Positions 51,961 to 64,000 of a stretch of DNA of 64,000 nucleotides are shown piece by piece. The stretch covers positions 930,001 through 994,000 of the forward strand of contig JH720314.1 of assembly GCA_000231825.2 (NCBI GenBank). The letters run 5' to 3'. Both the position numbers and the translations under genes were made by a program. The notes below the pieces were generated by a model. That model searched no databases. It was not told where the DNA came from and was given only the letters and a program-made list of their open reading frames with translations. Source of the stretch: Tetrahymena elliotti 4EA (lineage: Eukaryota; Ciliophora; Oligohymenophorea; Hymenostomatida; Tetrahymenidae). The stretch's first letter is position 1. Every line of letters starts with the position of its first letter.

Positions 51961-53226
51961 TCAAAATAGGCTTATTTATGTATTTCCATACCCCCCTATT
52001 TTCATGATTTTTTTATTTCAATAAGATTTTTAATGAATAAATTTAAGGAGTAAAAAGAAAATCAGTAAATAAGTAACTGGACTGTCAAGATAAATAGCAA
52101 AAGGAAAACCATGAGCAATTTATACTAACAAAATGTGAGAATAAATTTAAGATAACACAAGAATAGTATCAAACAATCTAGAAAGTGGAATGAATGGTAA
52201 AAACTTTCAAGAAGATGAAGATAGCAGTAATTATGTTGAAAGATAATCTTAGAAAACAATGGGTTTTTTCTTAATAATAATAATTTACAAGAGTAGATTT
52301 AATATAAGATGTAATTACTTCATGGTATAAAATAACAGAAGAAACAATAATAAATTTATTTGATAAGTGTTTCCCTTATCGAATCGAAATGTATTAATAT
52401 GTGATTAACCTATTTCTATTTATTTGTGTGTGTATTCATTAAATAGGTTTTCTTTTTAATACTTTTTTAAATAATTTTTTTAAAATCATTCTTTCATTTA
52501 TTTCAACAACCCACTACACTAAAATGGGAGTGTGCAGAAATGACTGTTTTTACTGTATATGAATGTAGTTGTTCGTTTCTTTGGTATTCATTAAAAATTA
52601 TTCTTAAATATTATTAGATAATAAAAACTTTTAAACTAATAACAAAATAATTTTTAAATAAATCTGAAAAATAACGATCCCATTATTAGCCTTTTAGCTT
52701 ATTAAGTTTTCAAATATTTTTTTTGATTCGTTTACCTCTTTATTTCTAATGTTTACTTGTTTTTAATTTTATTAAAACAAATACTAATAAATTCTATTTG
52801 TTTTCATAATTAACATATATCATATTTCCTTTTACTAAATTTTTAAAATTTTAGCTTATGAAACAGTAAATAAAAATTTTATCTGAATTTAGAACTATCT
52901 AGTTTTCATTTATTTTCCAGCTATCTTTCAAGGTATGAAGAAATTTTATTTAAAAAAAATAAAATTATTCTAAATGCTTTAAATTTTCTTAAATTTATAA
53001 ATCTAGTTACAATCTGAAAGTATTTATAGTTAAAACAAATGTCAAAAAGGATGAAACAAAAATTCTTTTACTAAAATTGCTATAAAAGAAAAAAAAATGT
53101 AAAATCCTTCAAAATTTAAAAGAGACATTTTTTTAAACTCTTTTTCGGTATTTTAAAAACAAAATTCTAACTTTTCCATAAAATAAATTAATTGAAAAAT
53201 AATAATTAACTCTAATCCTAGTGATA
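51961..53226. repeat. AT-rich spacer, then array 5' module before copy 8
   Basis: 51961-52640 is unique AT-rich sequence with nothing recognised. From about 52660 the array 5' module resumes (TTTACTTGTTTTTAATTTTA, ACTAATAAATTCTATTTGTT, TTTTAGCTTATGAAACA), directly upstream of copy 8. This ties copy 8 to the main array across the GTPase segment. Confidence 0.55.
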
Positions 53227-54260
53227 ATGGTGGCTTTCAAAAAGTATTAAATGGCAAAAATATTTGCTTCTTTAGTCTTAATCAGCTGTGTTTCATGTAA
53301 TTCAAGTGTTAGCCTGTAATTTGGAAAATATCAAGACTAACTTTTCTTTCCAAATAGTAGACCTTGTTAAGCTTAATTTTCTCCCTCAATAAATGATTGT
53401 ACAAACACTACACTATATATGCTTCAAGGTATAATCTTGCATCATGCGGAGCCATTCATCTTGGGCCAAGCCCATATCAAGAATTTGGAAGTCAGTATTA
53501 AATGAAAAATTCATTTGGAAATATAGATATTTTGTTAAATTATACTATATTTTAAACTTATACTATGGTATTTGATGAGCCTTATTCTTTTAATAATCCC
53601 CTTTGCTTTTATAAAGGACTAGGAGAAAAAAATGATAATGTAATTGATGAGCTCTATTCATAAGGATCAATAGAAAAAGAAATATTCTATATCAATATTG
53701 ATACTCTAAAATAAGACTCTAATATTGGAAGTTTTGATGTTGGAAAACCTAACGATTTATTAATTAGTCAAGGATCTAAATTTACTCTTTTAAAAAGATA
53801 TGATTTTTTGAATGGATATTATGCTGCCTCTAATCAGAATTTAAATTATGGTGGTTTTAAATTAGGTGGTTATCAATCTATTACATTTACACTAAATGAT
53901 CCTTTTATTTAGATACCATATTATGCACTAGATCGACTCCTCCAAAAATTCATACGTAAAGGTATTGGATATGTCAGACTTGACAAGGGTATTTTTGTTA
54001 ATTCTATTGAAAAACTTGAAAGTATAACAATAGAATCAATAGCTGAAGATGACTCTATTTATCCAATTACTTTAAATCTTTAACAATACACAAAAAAAAT
54101 TGAAGATGGATAATATCAATTACTTTTGAAGCCTTTATACTACGCTTCTGCTATAGTTATTGGGTATCCTGTTTTCTAAGCTTACTATGTTGGATTTGAT
54201 ATTAAAAATCATTAAATCTATACAGTTAAGAAAGATTCACCAAGTTAAAGCAATATCTGA
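53227..54260 (+). pseudogene. Pepsin-fold-like family, copy 8 (single frameshift)
   Basis: The start (53227, MVAFKKYQMAKIFASLVLIS) and the family stop (TGA 54258-54260) are in different frames. The break is near 53405, where ACACTATATATGCTTCAAGG replaces the usual GTTTTCGCT-type sequence. After the shift the family reading is intact to the end (DELYSQGSIEKEIFYINIDT, NDPFIQIPYYA, VIGYPVFQAYYVGFDI), except for a ~30-bp insertion near 53545 that partly duplicates adjacent sequence. Without correction, translation stops at a TGA near 53500. It is either a recent pseudogene or a sequence error; the otherwise good conservation makes either plausible. Confidence 0.65.
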
Positions 54261-54941
54261 AAAGTTTCTTTCCTAAAAATATAATATTAAATAAAAAATT
54301 AAACAGTATATTTATTAAATATAATTAAGAGAAATATTTTTTTTAAATGAATAATAAATTTCTAACTTTTATAAAATCTATTTTTATTTAAACTTATTAG
54401 CTATTTGATTGTTACAATAATTTAGTTTAAAATATATTTGATTTTTTAAGAAATTTTGTATTTAAATTTATCTTTATTAATTTTCAAATTTGTTACAGAA
54501 TGTATTTAAAGTTTCCCACAAAATTGTCATGCTTTTTTCTAAAAAAACTTCTTAAAATCTTCACAATCACAAAAAAATGTACATAAAAAACCTCAAATTT
54601 ATCAAGTTATGATTTATTTTTAGAAAATACAATAAATTCAATCAATAAAATCTATGTTCTTGTGAAAAACTTATTTCTTTAAGACTTTAACCTACATTTT
54701 AAGGTGGATTTTATTTACTTTCTATTAAAAATTACAATTATTATAACTTGAACTTGGTGAAAGTAATATTTCAACTGAACCTTTTATTTTAAAAAAATAT
54801 AACAATAATCTTACTTGTTTTAATTACATATTAACTTATTGGGACTCTATGTTCTGTTATTAATGAGATAACTTTTTTCTTAAATTCCTCACTAAAATTA
54901 CTTTTAAAAATTGAGGATTTTTGAAAATGATATAAATTGAT
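54261..54941. other. AT-rich intergenic spacer
   Basis: Between the 3' ends of copy 8 (+) and channel 2 (-). It starts with the array 3' block (TTTTTTTTAAATGAATAATA). No gene seen. Confidence 0.5.
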
Positions 54942-57900
54942 TCAAATTGCAAACTTATTTGAGATTTTCTTATAATTAATTGATTCCTCCCCCCCCCCCC
55001 CACCTTGATTTAGAGTCTCTAAAGCTTTCTTCCTTCCAATAATACTTTAAATATTAGTGGATGGAACTTTAAGTTTTTTGATTAATTTTCTTTTGGTTCT
55101 TATTCTGGAATTTATGGATTATCAGCAACAGTACAAGTAGTAAGCTTATGCTAAAGTGAGTTATCTTTAAAGTACTCTGTTTATTTTTTATGTATCGAAA
55201 ATTTGTAAGTAAGGTGTTTATTAAAAGAGGTAATTGATTATTAAGAGCTATTAAATTCTTTTTGACCATCACTATTTTTACCTGTTTTATCCAGTCTTTC
55301 AGATGCTTAAGAGTTTCTTTTATTTAGCTGCTGAACCATTAGAGTTCTTTGGTTTGTAAAAAATTTACTTTTTCTTCTTTCAATAAGTTTACTTTACTTA
55401 TCTTTAGCTTCGAAATCAAGAGCTGCTATATTACTTAAAGAGAGATGCTTGGAATTCTAACGCCCATTATACGCTACAGTTAACTTTCTCTTCTTCATAT
55501 TTTCTTGATTTTAAGAGTTAAATTATTTCATACAACTTAAATTATCATAAAATGCTCTAAACATAATTTTCTTTCTCTCTTCTTAAGTCATTTGCATCAA
55601 AAAAATTTATTAAGTGACATTATTTAGGGGGAAATAATAAGTAAAGTTGTGCATACAATCAAAGTTTTCTTCAAAATGATTATTCTCATCATATTCATCA
55701 TTTAAATCATCTGGAATTTAAGATTAAGTTAGTTGAGCATCTTGCTTATTTGTATTAAAGATTAACTAATTGAAAGCCTTAATATCATTACAGTTTAGCT
55801 TAGATTATCTTCTTTTTTAATCTAAGCCCTCAGAATTTGATAAATTAGAACCAGGTATATTAAGAATATTTAAAAAGGCTCTATTATTATTCTCATTAAT
55901 TCTTATTGATTTTCTTCTCTCATTTCTTCTATTTTATTTTGAAATAAAATCCTCATTTTACACTCCTCTTGACATAAATTTCATTAAATTGTCATTATTT
56001 TTTTAAGGTAAAATAGCTGTAATTTTCTTGGTCTGTTGTCTCACTAGAGAGAATTGGTTTGCAATAATAGTTTATTTCTTTTTACTATTATTACTTTTTG
56101 AGCTATTTAATGTATCTGTCCTGTTAAATTAGTTGCTTAAAAAAGTAGATTTTTTTTCACTTGTATTATTATTACTCAAGTTACTTAAAAATGTATTTTT
56201 CTTTTTACCTATGCTTTCTACTGTATTTTATTTTCTTTAAAAATATTTTTAAAAATTTAATTGCTAAATAAAATTTTACTCTAAATACGAGCCAAACCTT
56301 TAAGCTTTTCTTCCTTTAATTGGTGATTCAGATCCAATTACATCAAGCAGAATATTAGCATTTCTCTTTTTATCACCTCCTTCTTATAGCTATGGTGAAT
56401 TACCAGTTTCATATATTTGAAGTGGGCTATCTATATACTTGGCCTTTGAAATTTCAGCATCTTCATCATCATTATCAGATGTTTTGTTAGTAACTTCTTT
56501 TTATGATGAATTTTTTTTACCTAAACACTGTTGCTAGAAATTTAGCTATCTGAACTATCTGATTGATCAGTTCTTTCACTTTTTTCTGATATTTATATCA
56601 TAGGATTTGGACTCAGCTCTAAGTTTGATTTTCCTTCTGTCTTTGATTTAAACTTAGATTCTTCTTCATAATCCTCTTATTTTTGCATCAAATCTTCATA
56701 AAATTAGCATAAAAATTAAAACTCTATAGAATCAGATGAGTTACTGTTATTATTATCATACTCGATTGCTTTCTAGGTAACAACATTAGAACTTAAAACT
56801 GAATTACTCTTTAACACTTTTCTTTGGAACAATATTCTTTACTCTTAGATTGGACTCCTCATAAAAGATTGCTTAATGAAAGTAAAATTTGGTATGTAAT
56901 GAAGATAAGGACATTAAAGTATTTAGTGTCCTAATGATTTACAAGATAGGCACTCAACATTTATAAGCTAATAATTCTCACAAAAAATTAAACTATCTTT
57001 TATAGCACAAAATTTTTCATAATCCTCCTAATGATTTACTAATACTTAAAGAAATTCTGCTCTATTTAAGATAAGTAGAGTAGTAAACTCTCTAGATCTA
57101 ATACTTGCCTTTCTTGCTTAGCCTGTGAAAAAACTTGTTTCACCAAAAGATTATCCTTTCCCAATAGATGATATTGATCTCACACCTATTTTATTTTGAG
57201 AAATATTTAAAATTTTTTATTTATCATTAGAATAAAAATTAAATAATCAAATGAAAAATAGTTTCTTAGAAATATTACTTTGCTAGGAAGTATCCCTGTT
57301 TTCAATGTAAATTTCAACTGATCCCTTTTCTATAAAGTAGATAGAGCAGTCATCAAGCAATCCCTCAAGACATATGATCTCTTCTGGATAACATCTGTAT
57401 TCTTTAATTAAAGGTACTATTTTTTCTTTTATTTCTTCACTGAAATTGTTTCTAAAAATTGGAGATTTTTTTAAAACCACATTTTTTGATTCCATCAATA
57501 AATTTTTCTTTAAATTATCCGAAAGAATGTTTATAATTTTTTCCTCTCCCTCTTGATCTCTTTCCTTTTCCTCCTTCCAATAATAGTAGAGGTACTCTCT
57601 TATTTGATCTCTAGTTAATTTACCAATATTTTTTCTTTCCATATATAAGTTAATTATCTGCATATTATGCTTTAATTTTACAGAATCTTCATTAAAGCTT
57701 TCTAAAATAGAACCAACAGTGTTCATTGAGTAAGCAAAAACACCACATGAAATAATCATAATTATAATACAAATAGTTTTTTCAACACCAGTAACTGGAA
57801 GATAGTCTCCATAGCCTACAGTAATCATAGTCACTGTTGTAAAATAGTATGCATCTATATAGAGCTAAAACCAAGAACACTAGTTCCACACTGGATATTT

Positions 57901-59217
57901 AGCCCATGTTTAATATCCAAAATAATCTTCAAATTAAGCTATTATTGCCCAAATGCATGCTATAAAATGTCCTATATACACTATTTTAAAAATAAGCTTA
58001 AAAAGAGCAATAATATTTCTTAATTTTCTCGAGAGCGTTTAGTTTTCTTCAAGCTTATTAACTATGGAACCAATATCAGACAACTTAAAAAAGATAGGAA
58101 ATAACAAAAAATCTGAACTCCTATTAATATTGGTTACATCATATTCAGTGTAAGTAAGGATAAAAATGTAGGCCTATATATTTAAAATGTAAATTAAACT
58201 TTGTTAGCTAATTAAAAAATTAAAAATAAAGTAATGATATTTGTAGGGAAGTATCTTTTTAATTAATATAAATTGATTTACGATGTATGATAAAATAGTA
58301 ACAATAGCTGGTATAATTCTGCTTTTCAAGTATAAACTAAAAAGCGCTATCCTTTTTTTAATTAAAACACCTTTTTAATAAGTTCCTGTATTAAGAGTAT
58401 AAGCTAAATCAATAAATAAGTAGATAGGCACAAAGTATATCATTAATTAATTAAAATGTTCATTTTTATTTTCAGGAAAAGTGATGTACAGTGGAATTTA
58501 TACTGTGTAGATAAGTATTAGAATGATGTTAATACAATCCCATATTATTTTATTTAGAGATATTGGATTTATAACTGGAAATTTTCGATCATAAGATTTA
58601 ATTAGTTTTTGTAAGAATGTACACATAAAGTATTTTAAGAAACTAAATGACTCTTTATTATTTTCCCTTTTCTAATTGCTAGGTAGAGTAATTGTCTTTT
58701 TCATGCCAGCATTATTTTAAATCAAGCCAGCTTTAATTAGTACATTTTCTACTTGTCTAGATATCTTTAGACTTTCTTTGTCAAAGCTTGAAGACTTATC
58801 ATCAATCAACTTAAATTGCTTAATGTTGAGATTCCTAAACATAAATGATCTTGTTGAGTTAAAAAGTCTCCTAGCCATGCTCTTAAATTTAATTCTAAAA
58901 AACATATCAGAGAAAGTTAGCTTCTAATTTTTTTTTTGCTTAGTTTTGCACAAATCATTTAGAACTCCACAATTAATTTCTTCTTCTAAGAACAATTTAT
59001 GAAAGTTCAACTAAGAGTCTTGTGATTAATTATTCTTTTTAGAGTTATTTGATAAAGAATATCTACTAACTCTATGGATTTCGTTTTATATTATATCTTA
59101 GTGTTAAGAATACTCTTAGAGCTTATTATCCTCATCCTAGTTGCATTAAACATTTTCTATCTAGCTATCTCCGCCTTGCAGTAGCAAAATTACTTTCTAT
59201 TACTCACTTGAAATCAT
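54942..59217 (-). CDS. Voltage-gated/CNG-type K+ channel with cyclic-nucleotide-binding domain (paralog 2)
   Basis: Minus-strand gene, ATG 59217. A ~170-residue N-terminus (LFNSTRSFMFRNLNIKQFKL, shared with the other two channels) leads to FPVINPISLNKIIWDCINII (S1), further S2-S5 helices, and the pore YYFTTVTMITVGYGDYLPV with a canonical GYG filter. Then S6 (CGVFAYSMNTVGSILESF), the C-linker (IINLYMERKNIGK, IREYLYYYWKEEKERD) and the cyclic-nucleotide-binding fold (EIICLEGLLDDCSIYFIEKG, VEIYIEN). A long Ser/Asn-rich tail runs through 57.1-55.1 kb. The 3' end is uncertain. The reading frame passes a 13-G run (plus-strand C13 at 54989-55001), and the stop at 54942-54944 depends on its length. 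The pore-to-CNBD part is open even in the standard code (57834-57283). Confidence 0.82.
54989..55001. repeat. 13-bp poly-C tract
   Basis: A run of 13 C in a window where GC-only runs longer than six are otherwise absent. It lies at or just beyond the 3' end of channel 2. Its length decides which frame, and so which stop, that gene uses. Confidence 0.8.
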
Positions 59218-59833
59218 TCTAATTTAAATGTAAGTGTTTTTGGATGATTAAAAATTTATTAAGATTAAGATCTAAAGATTCGATAAATTAATTTAAATAA
59301 TATAAATTTTTTTATACTGTTTATTTATCTTTCCTAATCAACCATCAATAAACAAATGCAAATGCTTAAAGCAAAAAGAGTGTTTGTATATAAGTTTTGT
59401 ATACTTGTGTTTATTTAAAAGGCTATAAAAATACTTTGAGCTAATGCTTAATACTAGACAGAAAATAATAAAAATACAAATAGAGTTAATATTTTAATTT
59501 TTTGTTGTTTGTTAAATTCTAATTTAACTGCTCCGTTAGTTCAGTAAATAATATTAGCTCTTTTTTTTAAATTTATGAAAATCTTGTTTATTTTTTTTAG
59601 ATACAAATTTCTAGAGTAAAATCATTAAAATTGAAATTAAAATTAAGAAAAAAAAAAATTCTGAAAATTAAAATAAAAATTTCAAGATCAACTCAAAAAA
59701 TAGGAAACTAAAAATTGAGAGAATAAACAAAAAAAAATCAAATATCTCTTTTAATTTATTTACATTTTGATAAGAAATAAATAACTAACTAACAATAAAT
59801 TAACTTTTTTTAAACAAATATATTTTAAACAAC
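59218..59833. promoter_or_regulatory. Short intergenic region between channels 2 and 3
   Basis: 616 bp between the channel 2 start codon and the channel 3 stop codon, both minus strand. It must hold the channel 2 promoter. AT-rich, no recognised motif. Confidence 0.4.
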
Positions 59834-62800
59834 TCATAATTTAGTTTTGTTTTCCATTCCAATTAGAATGTGATTTGTATGAATATTTTTTCTATTTTAT
59901 GAGTAATCTGTTTGCATATCTATCTCTATCTCTTAATGTCTTCTGCTACTATTTCCTTTTTACCTATCATCGTAGCTTTGCTATCTAATTCCTTTGCTGC
60001 TATTTTTTCTTGATTTATTCTTTATACTTGGATGAAGGCTAATTTATTCGAAATTAGTTTAGTTCAGATCAGAACTTTAAGATTCGACTCTTTTCATAAT
60101 TTAATCATTCAGCATACTTTGGATATTAGCAAACTAATTTTAATTTAAACTATCATCAAAAATATCATTTTCTTTTTATGTAAATGATTCATCAAATTTA
60201 TTGGGATTTTGGACTAAGTTCTTCTAATTTAATTTTGTGTTAAAAAATTCAGATTGGTTAAATGAGTTATCTTTTTAGTTTTTATTAGATTTTTATAGCA
60301 CTTATGAATTATCATTTTAGTTAAAACTCAAGTTATTCAAGTTAAACTAAGGTCCTTTCTTTCCTTAATGTAAACTCAAAGATTCATATTTTTTTTGGCT
60401 ATCTCCCATCTACAAACTTGATTATTATTTTTTAAATTTATATTTACTCTAATCATCAGCTTCATCTCTGTTGCTATTTTATTTATTTTATTATGTATAT
60501 AAATTTTAAGAAGAGTGTATGGTAGTATTCTTTTTAGTTTTGTGTTAACTAACAGCTAATGATTTATTTTTCTTTAAAATGTTCATATTTTCAATATGGT
60601 TTCTTAGCATTTTTTTTCTCCTTTATTCTATATTCAAACTTAGAAGTTTCATTTAATGATCAAAGTTATTTAAAGGAAAGTAAAATTCAAAATTTTTCAT
60701 AACATCAAAATCAAAATCTTCATAAAATTCTCTTTAAACTTCCTAGTGACTTGAAACATATTAGACATTATTTGTTTCATCAAAATAAAAATTAGTGTCT
60801 TTTGTTTGAAATTGATGAGATTAACTAACAGTTTAAATTTATCTGCTATCTGATTCAGGTTATAATCTTCCTATACTTCTTTTTGACACAATAGCCTTTG
60901 AATTAGTAATACTACTTTGGTGTTTATAAACTAAATTTGATCTAGGCTCTTGTTTTCTACTATAAGAATTCATCTTTTACATCTCTGGGGCAGGTTACAA
61001 GCCACTATGAGGAGGAGGAATTTTATTTGTAGAAAAATGCTTCTTAATGCTTGGAGATAGCAGCTCAGGCTAATGTTGCAAAGCATTTGGAGCCATTTCT
61101 TGGAAAACTTACATTATTTTATTAAGCATAGTTTAGTATTTTTGTAAAGCTAAACTTACAGGATCTTAAATTTTAGAAAGCTTGGGATGGGAACTCTTTC
61201 TTGGAGCAACAAATTTCTGAGATTGCACAAATGGAATTTAAGCTGGAATAAATTAGTTTTATTCATTAAGATCAGCTAGATTAGCCTCATCATAATAACT
61301 TTTTCCCTTTGGTTTAACAAAATTTTCTTCAATTTATTATTTCCTATTTTCTCCTAAAGAGCTTTCAATTTTGTAAGAAGATGAACCAAGTCTAGATTTT
61401 TACAAATACAAAGAATCCTCATCCCTATAATAATATGAATTAAATTTAATTATTTATTTTCTATTGATATGAAAAATACTCTTTAATGATTGTGGTTAAT
61501 TGTTTAGGTCTTCCTTTATTCACCTAAGAGCTAGGAGTCCTAAAGATTTAGTTCCCTAATTCATATTCTTCAGTGACTTTTGTAGGAGATATATCAATCT
61601 GATTACTTTTGGATCTAATATCAGCAATAATTAACTTCTAGCTGAGTTGACTATTTGCTTAAATAGATTGAATATTTGAATCTTTTTTTTACATTTCTTC
61701 AATGTTATTAAATTGACTAAATTAAAATTAGTTGCCATTTTAATCATCAATGAATTATCTTGTTGAGTTATTAATGTTTTCTGGTAAGCTCTCATCTTCA
61801 CTGTCACTTTCTCTTTAAAGATAATTTTAAATATAGTAATCTATTTCTGTTTCATTTTCCAGAAATCTATGGACATAGACTGAACTTTCTTTTACCAATT
61901 AAATAGATTTAAGCTTTGGCTTTTATTTTCTCAATAAAAACTCTCTTTCCTAAATTGGGCTACTTATAAACTGAGCTCTTAATTTTGCTTAATTAGGTAA
62001 AAAATGAGTAAATGGACATTGAAGTAGTTAATGATTCAGGGATTAGCAAGATAAACATTTAACATCTATTAACTAGAAGTCTGAGTAAATAGAAATATTG
62101 TCCTTTATATTACAAAATTGTTCATAATCTGTTTAATAGTTTTACAGCTCATTGATAAATTCTTATCTATTTATTATTTAAATTGTAGTAAACTCCTTAG
62201 ATTTTACACTAGCCGTTCTTGGAAACCCTGTAAAAAAACTGATTTCCCCAAATGACTACCCAGCAATTAGTGTGATAACTTATTTAGCATCTATTTTTTA
62301 AAAACAATTACTATGAAATAAATAAAAATTGAAATTTTTTACTTGAATCAATGCTCTCATAGGCTTGATTATTCTCTAGAAGAATATTAACTGAGCCTTT
62401 TTCAATAAAATAAATATCACAGTCATCTGTTTCTCCTTAAGTGCAAATCATTTATTCAGGTATGTAGTGACGCTCTTTGATTAAAGGGACAATTTTTTAT
62501 TTAAAGGAATCACTAAAATTATCTCTAAATATTGCTGTTTGTTTTAAAACAATTCCCTTTCCTTCCATGAGAAGACTTTATCTCAAATTTTCAGGCAATA
62601 TATTAAAAATTAATTCCTCTTATTTTTGATTTTTTTCCCTTTATTCGCTCCAGTAATATTCTAAGTATTCGCGTGTAGCATTTTATGTTTTCTTACTCAC
62701 ATTAGTCCTTTCCATAAACTAATTTATAATTTACATATTTTATCTTATAAGTGCTTAATCCTCATTTAGACTTTGTATTATAGAACCCACTGTATTCATC

Positions 62801-64000
62801 GAGTAGCCAAATATACCACATAAAAATAACATAAATAATATACTAACAGTTTTTTCCTCTTCGGAAACTGGAATGACATCACCGTATCCCACTGTAACCA
62901 TTGTCACAACAGTAAAGTAGTATGAATTAATATAAATTTCTTACCAAGGTGAAACATTAATTTCTTTACTTTTTAACCAAGTCTATACATTTTTTTATTA
63001 CAAATACTCTGCTAAGAAAATCCACAAACAAGATAAGATATGTGCGATCATCATTAAAGTGAAAATTAATTTAATTAAAGTAATGATATTTTTTTGCTTT
63101 TTAGTAAAAAATGAAAATTCTTCTATTTTACCCAGAGTTTATAAATAGGTTTTTATTTTCCAGATTAGACTTAAAAGCAATAAATCAAAGTACCTCGAAA
63201 AAGTCAAGGTATCAGAAATCTAATATATATAAATCTAAAAAAATATGTTAAAATAGATTACAATTATTAAAATTAATTACTGAATAGCACAATAGAATGA
63301 ACACATTTTTTAATAGGTATTTTTCCAAGCATCTTTTCATAATTGAAGATCTTTTAACAATCATTTTACCTTTATCATAAAAGCCAGTATTTAACTTAAA
63401 CAAAAAATCTACAACCACGATAAAAGGAAGTATAATGATCAGCTTAATAAATAAATCATATTCTCTAAAACTTGTAAATGTCATGTAAATCGGAATTAAA
63501 ATGAAATAAAGTGAAACTATAAAAAGCATTATGATATCCCAAGCTATTTTAAGAAAAGAATTTGGATCAAGAACTTTCAGTGTTGAATCTAGTGTCTTAA
63601 GACAATGAGAAAAGAATTGAGTATCTACTATACATGAATAAAAATTTTTTCTGAGTGTATTTTATTTTTAAAATGACTTTGTAAACACGAAAGACTCTTT
63701 AATATTTTAATTTAATAGCTAAGGTTTAGAATTCTTTCTTTTTTCTTTTAATCTATTTGCAATAAGTTATTAGTCACAAGAGATATCATCAATCAGTTTA
63801 AACTACCGCGATGTTAGGTTTTTAAACATTCTTGATCTTGTTTGATTTAACAATTTCATGGCATAAAATTTAAGTTTTATACTAAATATGAGTTGCTCAA
63901 ATTTCCCTTTTTCTTTTAAATGTGAATCTCTCTTTTCTGAGAGGGCAATAAAGGGAGAACTATTTTCTAAATGAGAATTACATCCTTTAATTTGAAAAGA
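59834..64000 (-). CDS. Voltage-gated/CNG-type K+ channel with cyclic-nucleotide-binding domain (paralog 3, partial)
   Basis: Stop TGA 59836-59834; the start codon lies beyond the window edge. The N-terminal part shows KLLNQTRSRMFKNLTSRQFK, the same block as in channels 1 and 2. After S1-S5, the pore is YYFTVVTMVTVGYGDVIPV (GYG), then S6 (LCGIFGYSMNTVGSIIQSL), C-linker (QIINQFMERTNVSKK, TREYLEYYWSEQREK) and the nucleotide-binding fold (EQMICTQGETDDCDIYFIEK, SVNILLEN, then ISFFTGFPRTASV). About 2 kb of Ser/Asn/Gln-rich tail follows to the stop. Introns are present but not all resolved. It is transcribed toward channel 2, 0.6 kb away, and clearly arose by tandem duplication. Confidence 0.82.

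Noticed and set aside
1..64000. CRISPR, operons, Shine-Dalgarno sites, tRNA or rRNA genes
   Set aside because: None seen. The organism is eukaryotic, and the regular repeats found are tandem gene-array spacers, not short spaced repeats.

Overview
The window looks like nuclear DNA of a ciliate, most likely macronuclear DNA from the Tetrahymena/Ichthyophthirius lineage. Conserved proteins read correctly only if TAA and TAG are glutamine and TGA is the sole stop. Introns are short (about 50-115 bp), GT...AG and very AT-rich. That fits Tetrahymena-type ciliates better than Paramecium, whose introns are about 25 bp. Most standard-code ORFs here are fragments or shadows; the gene models below were read by eye with the ciliate code.

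Left third (1-25.4 kb), ordinary gene territory. It holds the 3' end of a Q/N/S-rich gene (2-1888, +), an ER-type DnaJ/thioredoxin-like chaperone (2610-4172, +), a YIF1-like Golgi/ER vesicle protein (5219-6200, -), a 13-exon TM9SF/EMP70 nonaspanin (7072-9654, -), and a very low-complexity N/Q/S-rich protein (10403-13382, +). Next is a 1625-residue protein (14242-19506, -) joining an AAK1/GAK-type (NAK) kinase, an ANTH phosphoinositide-binding domain, a Q/N-rich linker with NPF and clathrin-box-like motifs, and a second TKL-type kinase. A cyclic-nucleotide-binding-domain K+ channel follows (20740-25367, -). YIF1, TM9SF and the double kinase all belong to membrane traffic.

Middle (25.4-54.3 kb), a fast-evolving tandem array. 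At least eight plus-strand copies or fragments of one secreted protein family are scattered through repeated AT-rich spacers. The C-terminal half resembles the pepsin (A1) fold, but the catalytic DTG/DTG signatures are not visible. Three copies are intact (30372, 34908, 37143), one is open but internally out of frame (26478), one is a clean internal deletion (41469), one is frameshifted (53227), and others are truncated. A fossil of the 5' end of the neighbouring K+ channel (28622-29000) shows that the duplicated segment was channel 5' end + divergent promoter + protease-like gene. Inside the array sit two divergently transcribed proteins with two GTPase domains each (43493-45457 and 46978-50811), a foldback element, a GC-rich degraded coding-like relic (51.4-51.96 kb), and a 209-bp insertion with 12-bp target duplications.

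Right end (54.9-64 kb). Two further K+ channel paralogs lie on the minus strand (about 54942-59217, and 59834 past the window edge). The protease-like/GTPase array therefore lies between members of what looks like an older K+ channel tandem cluster.
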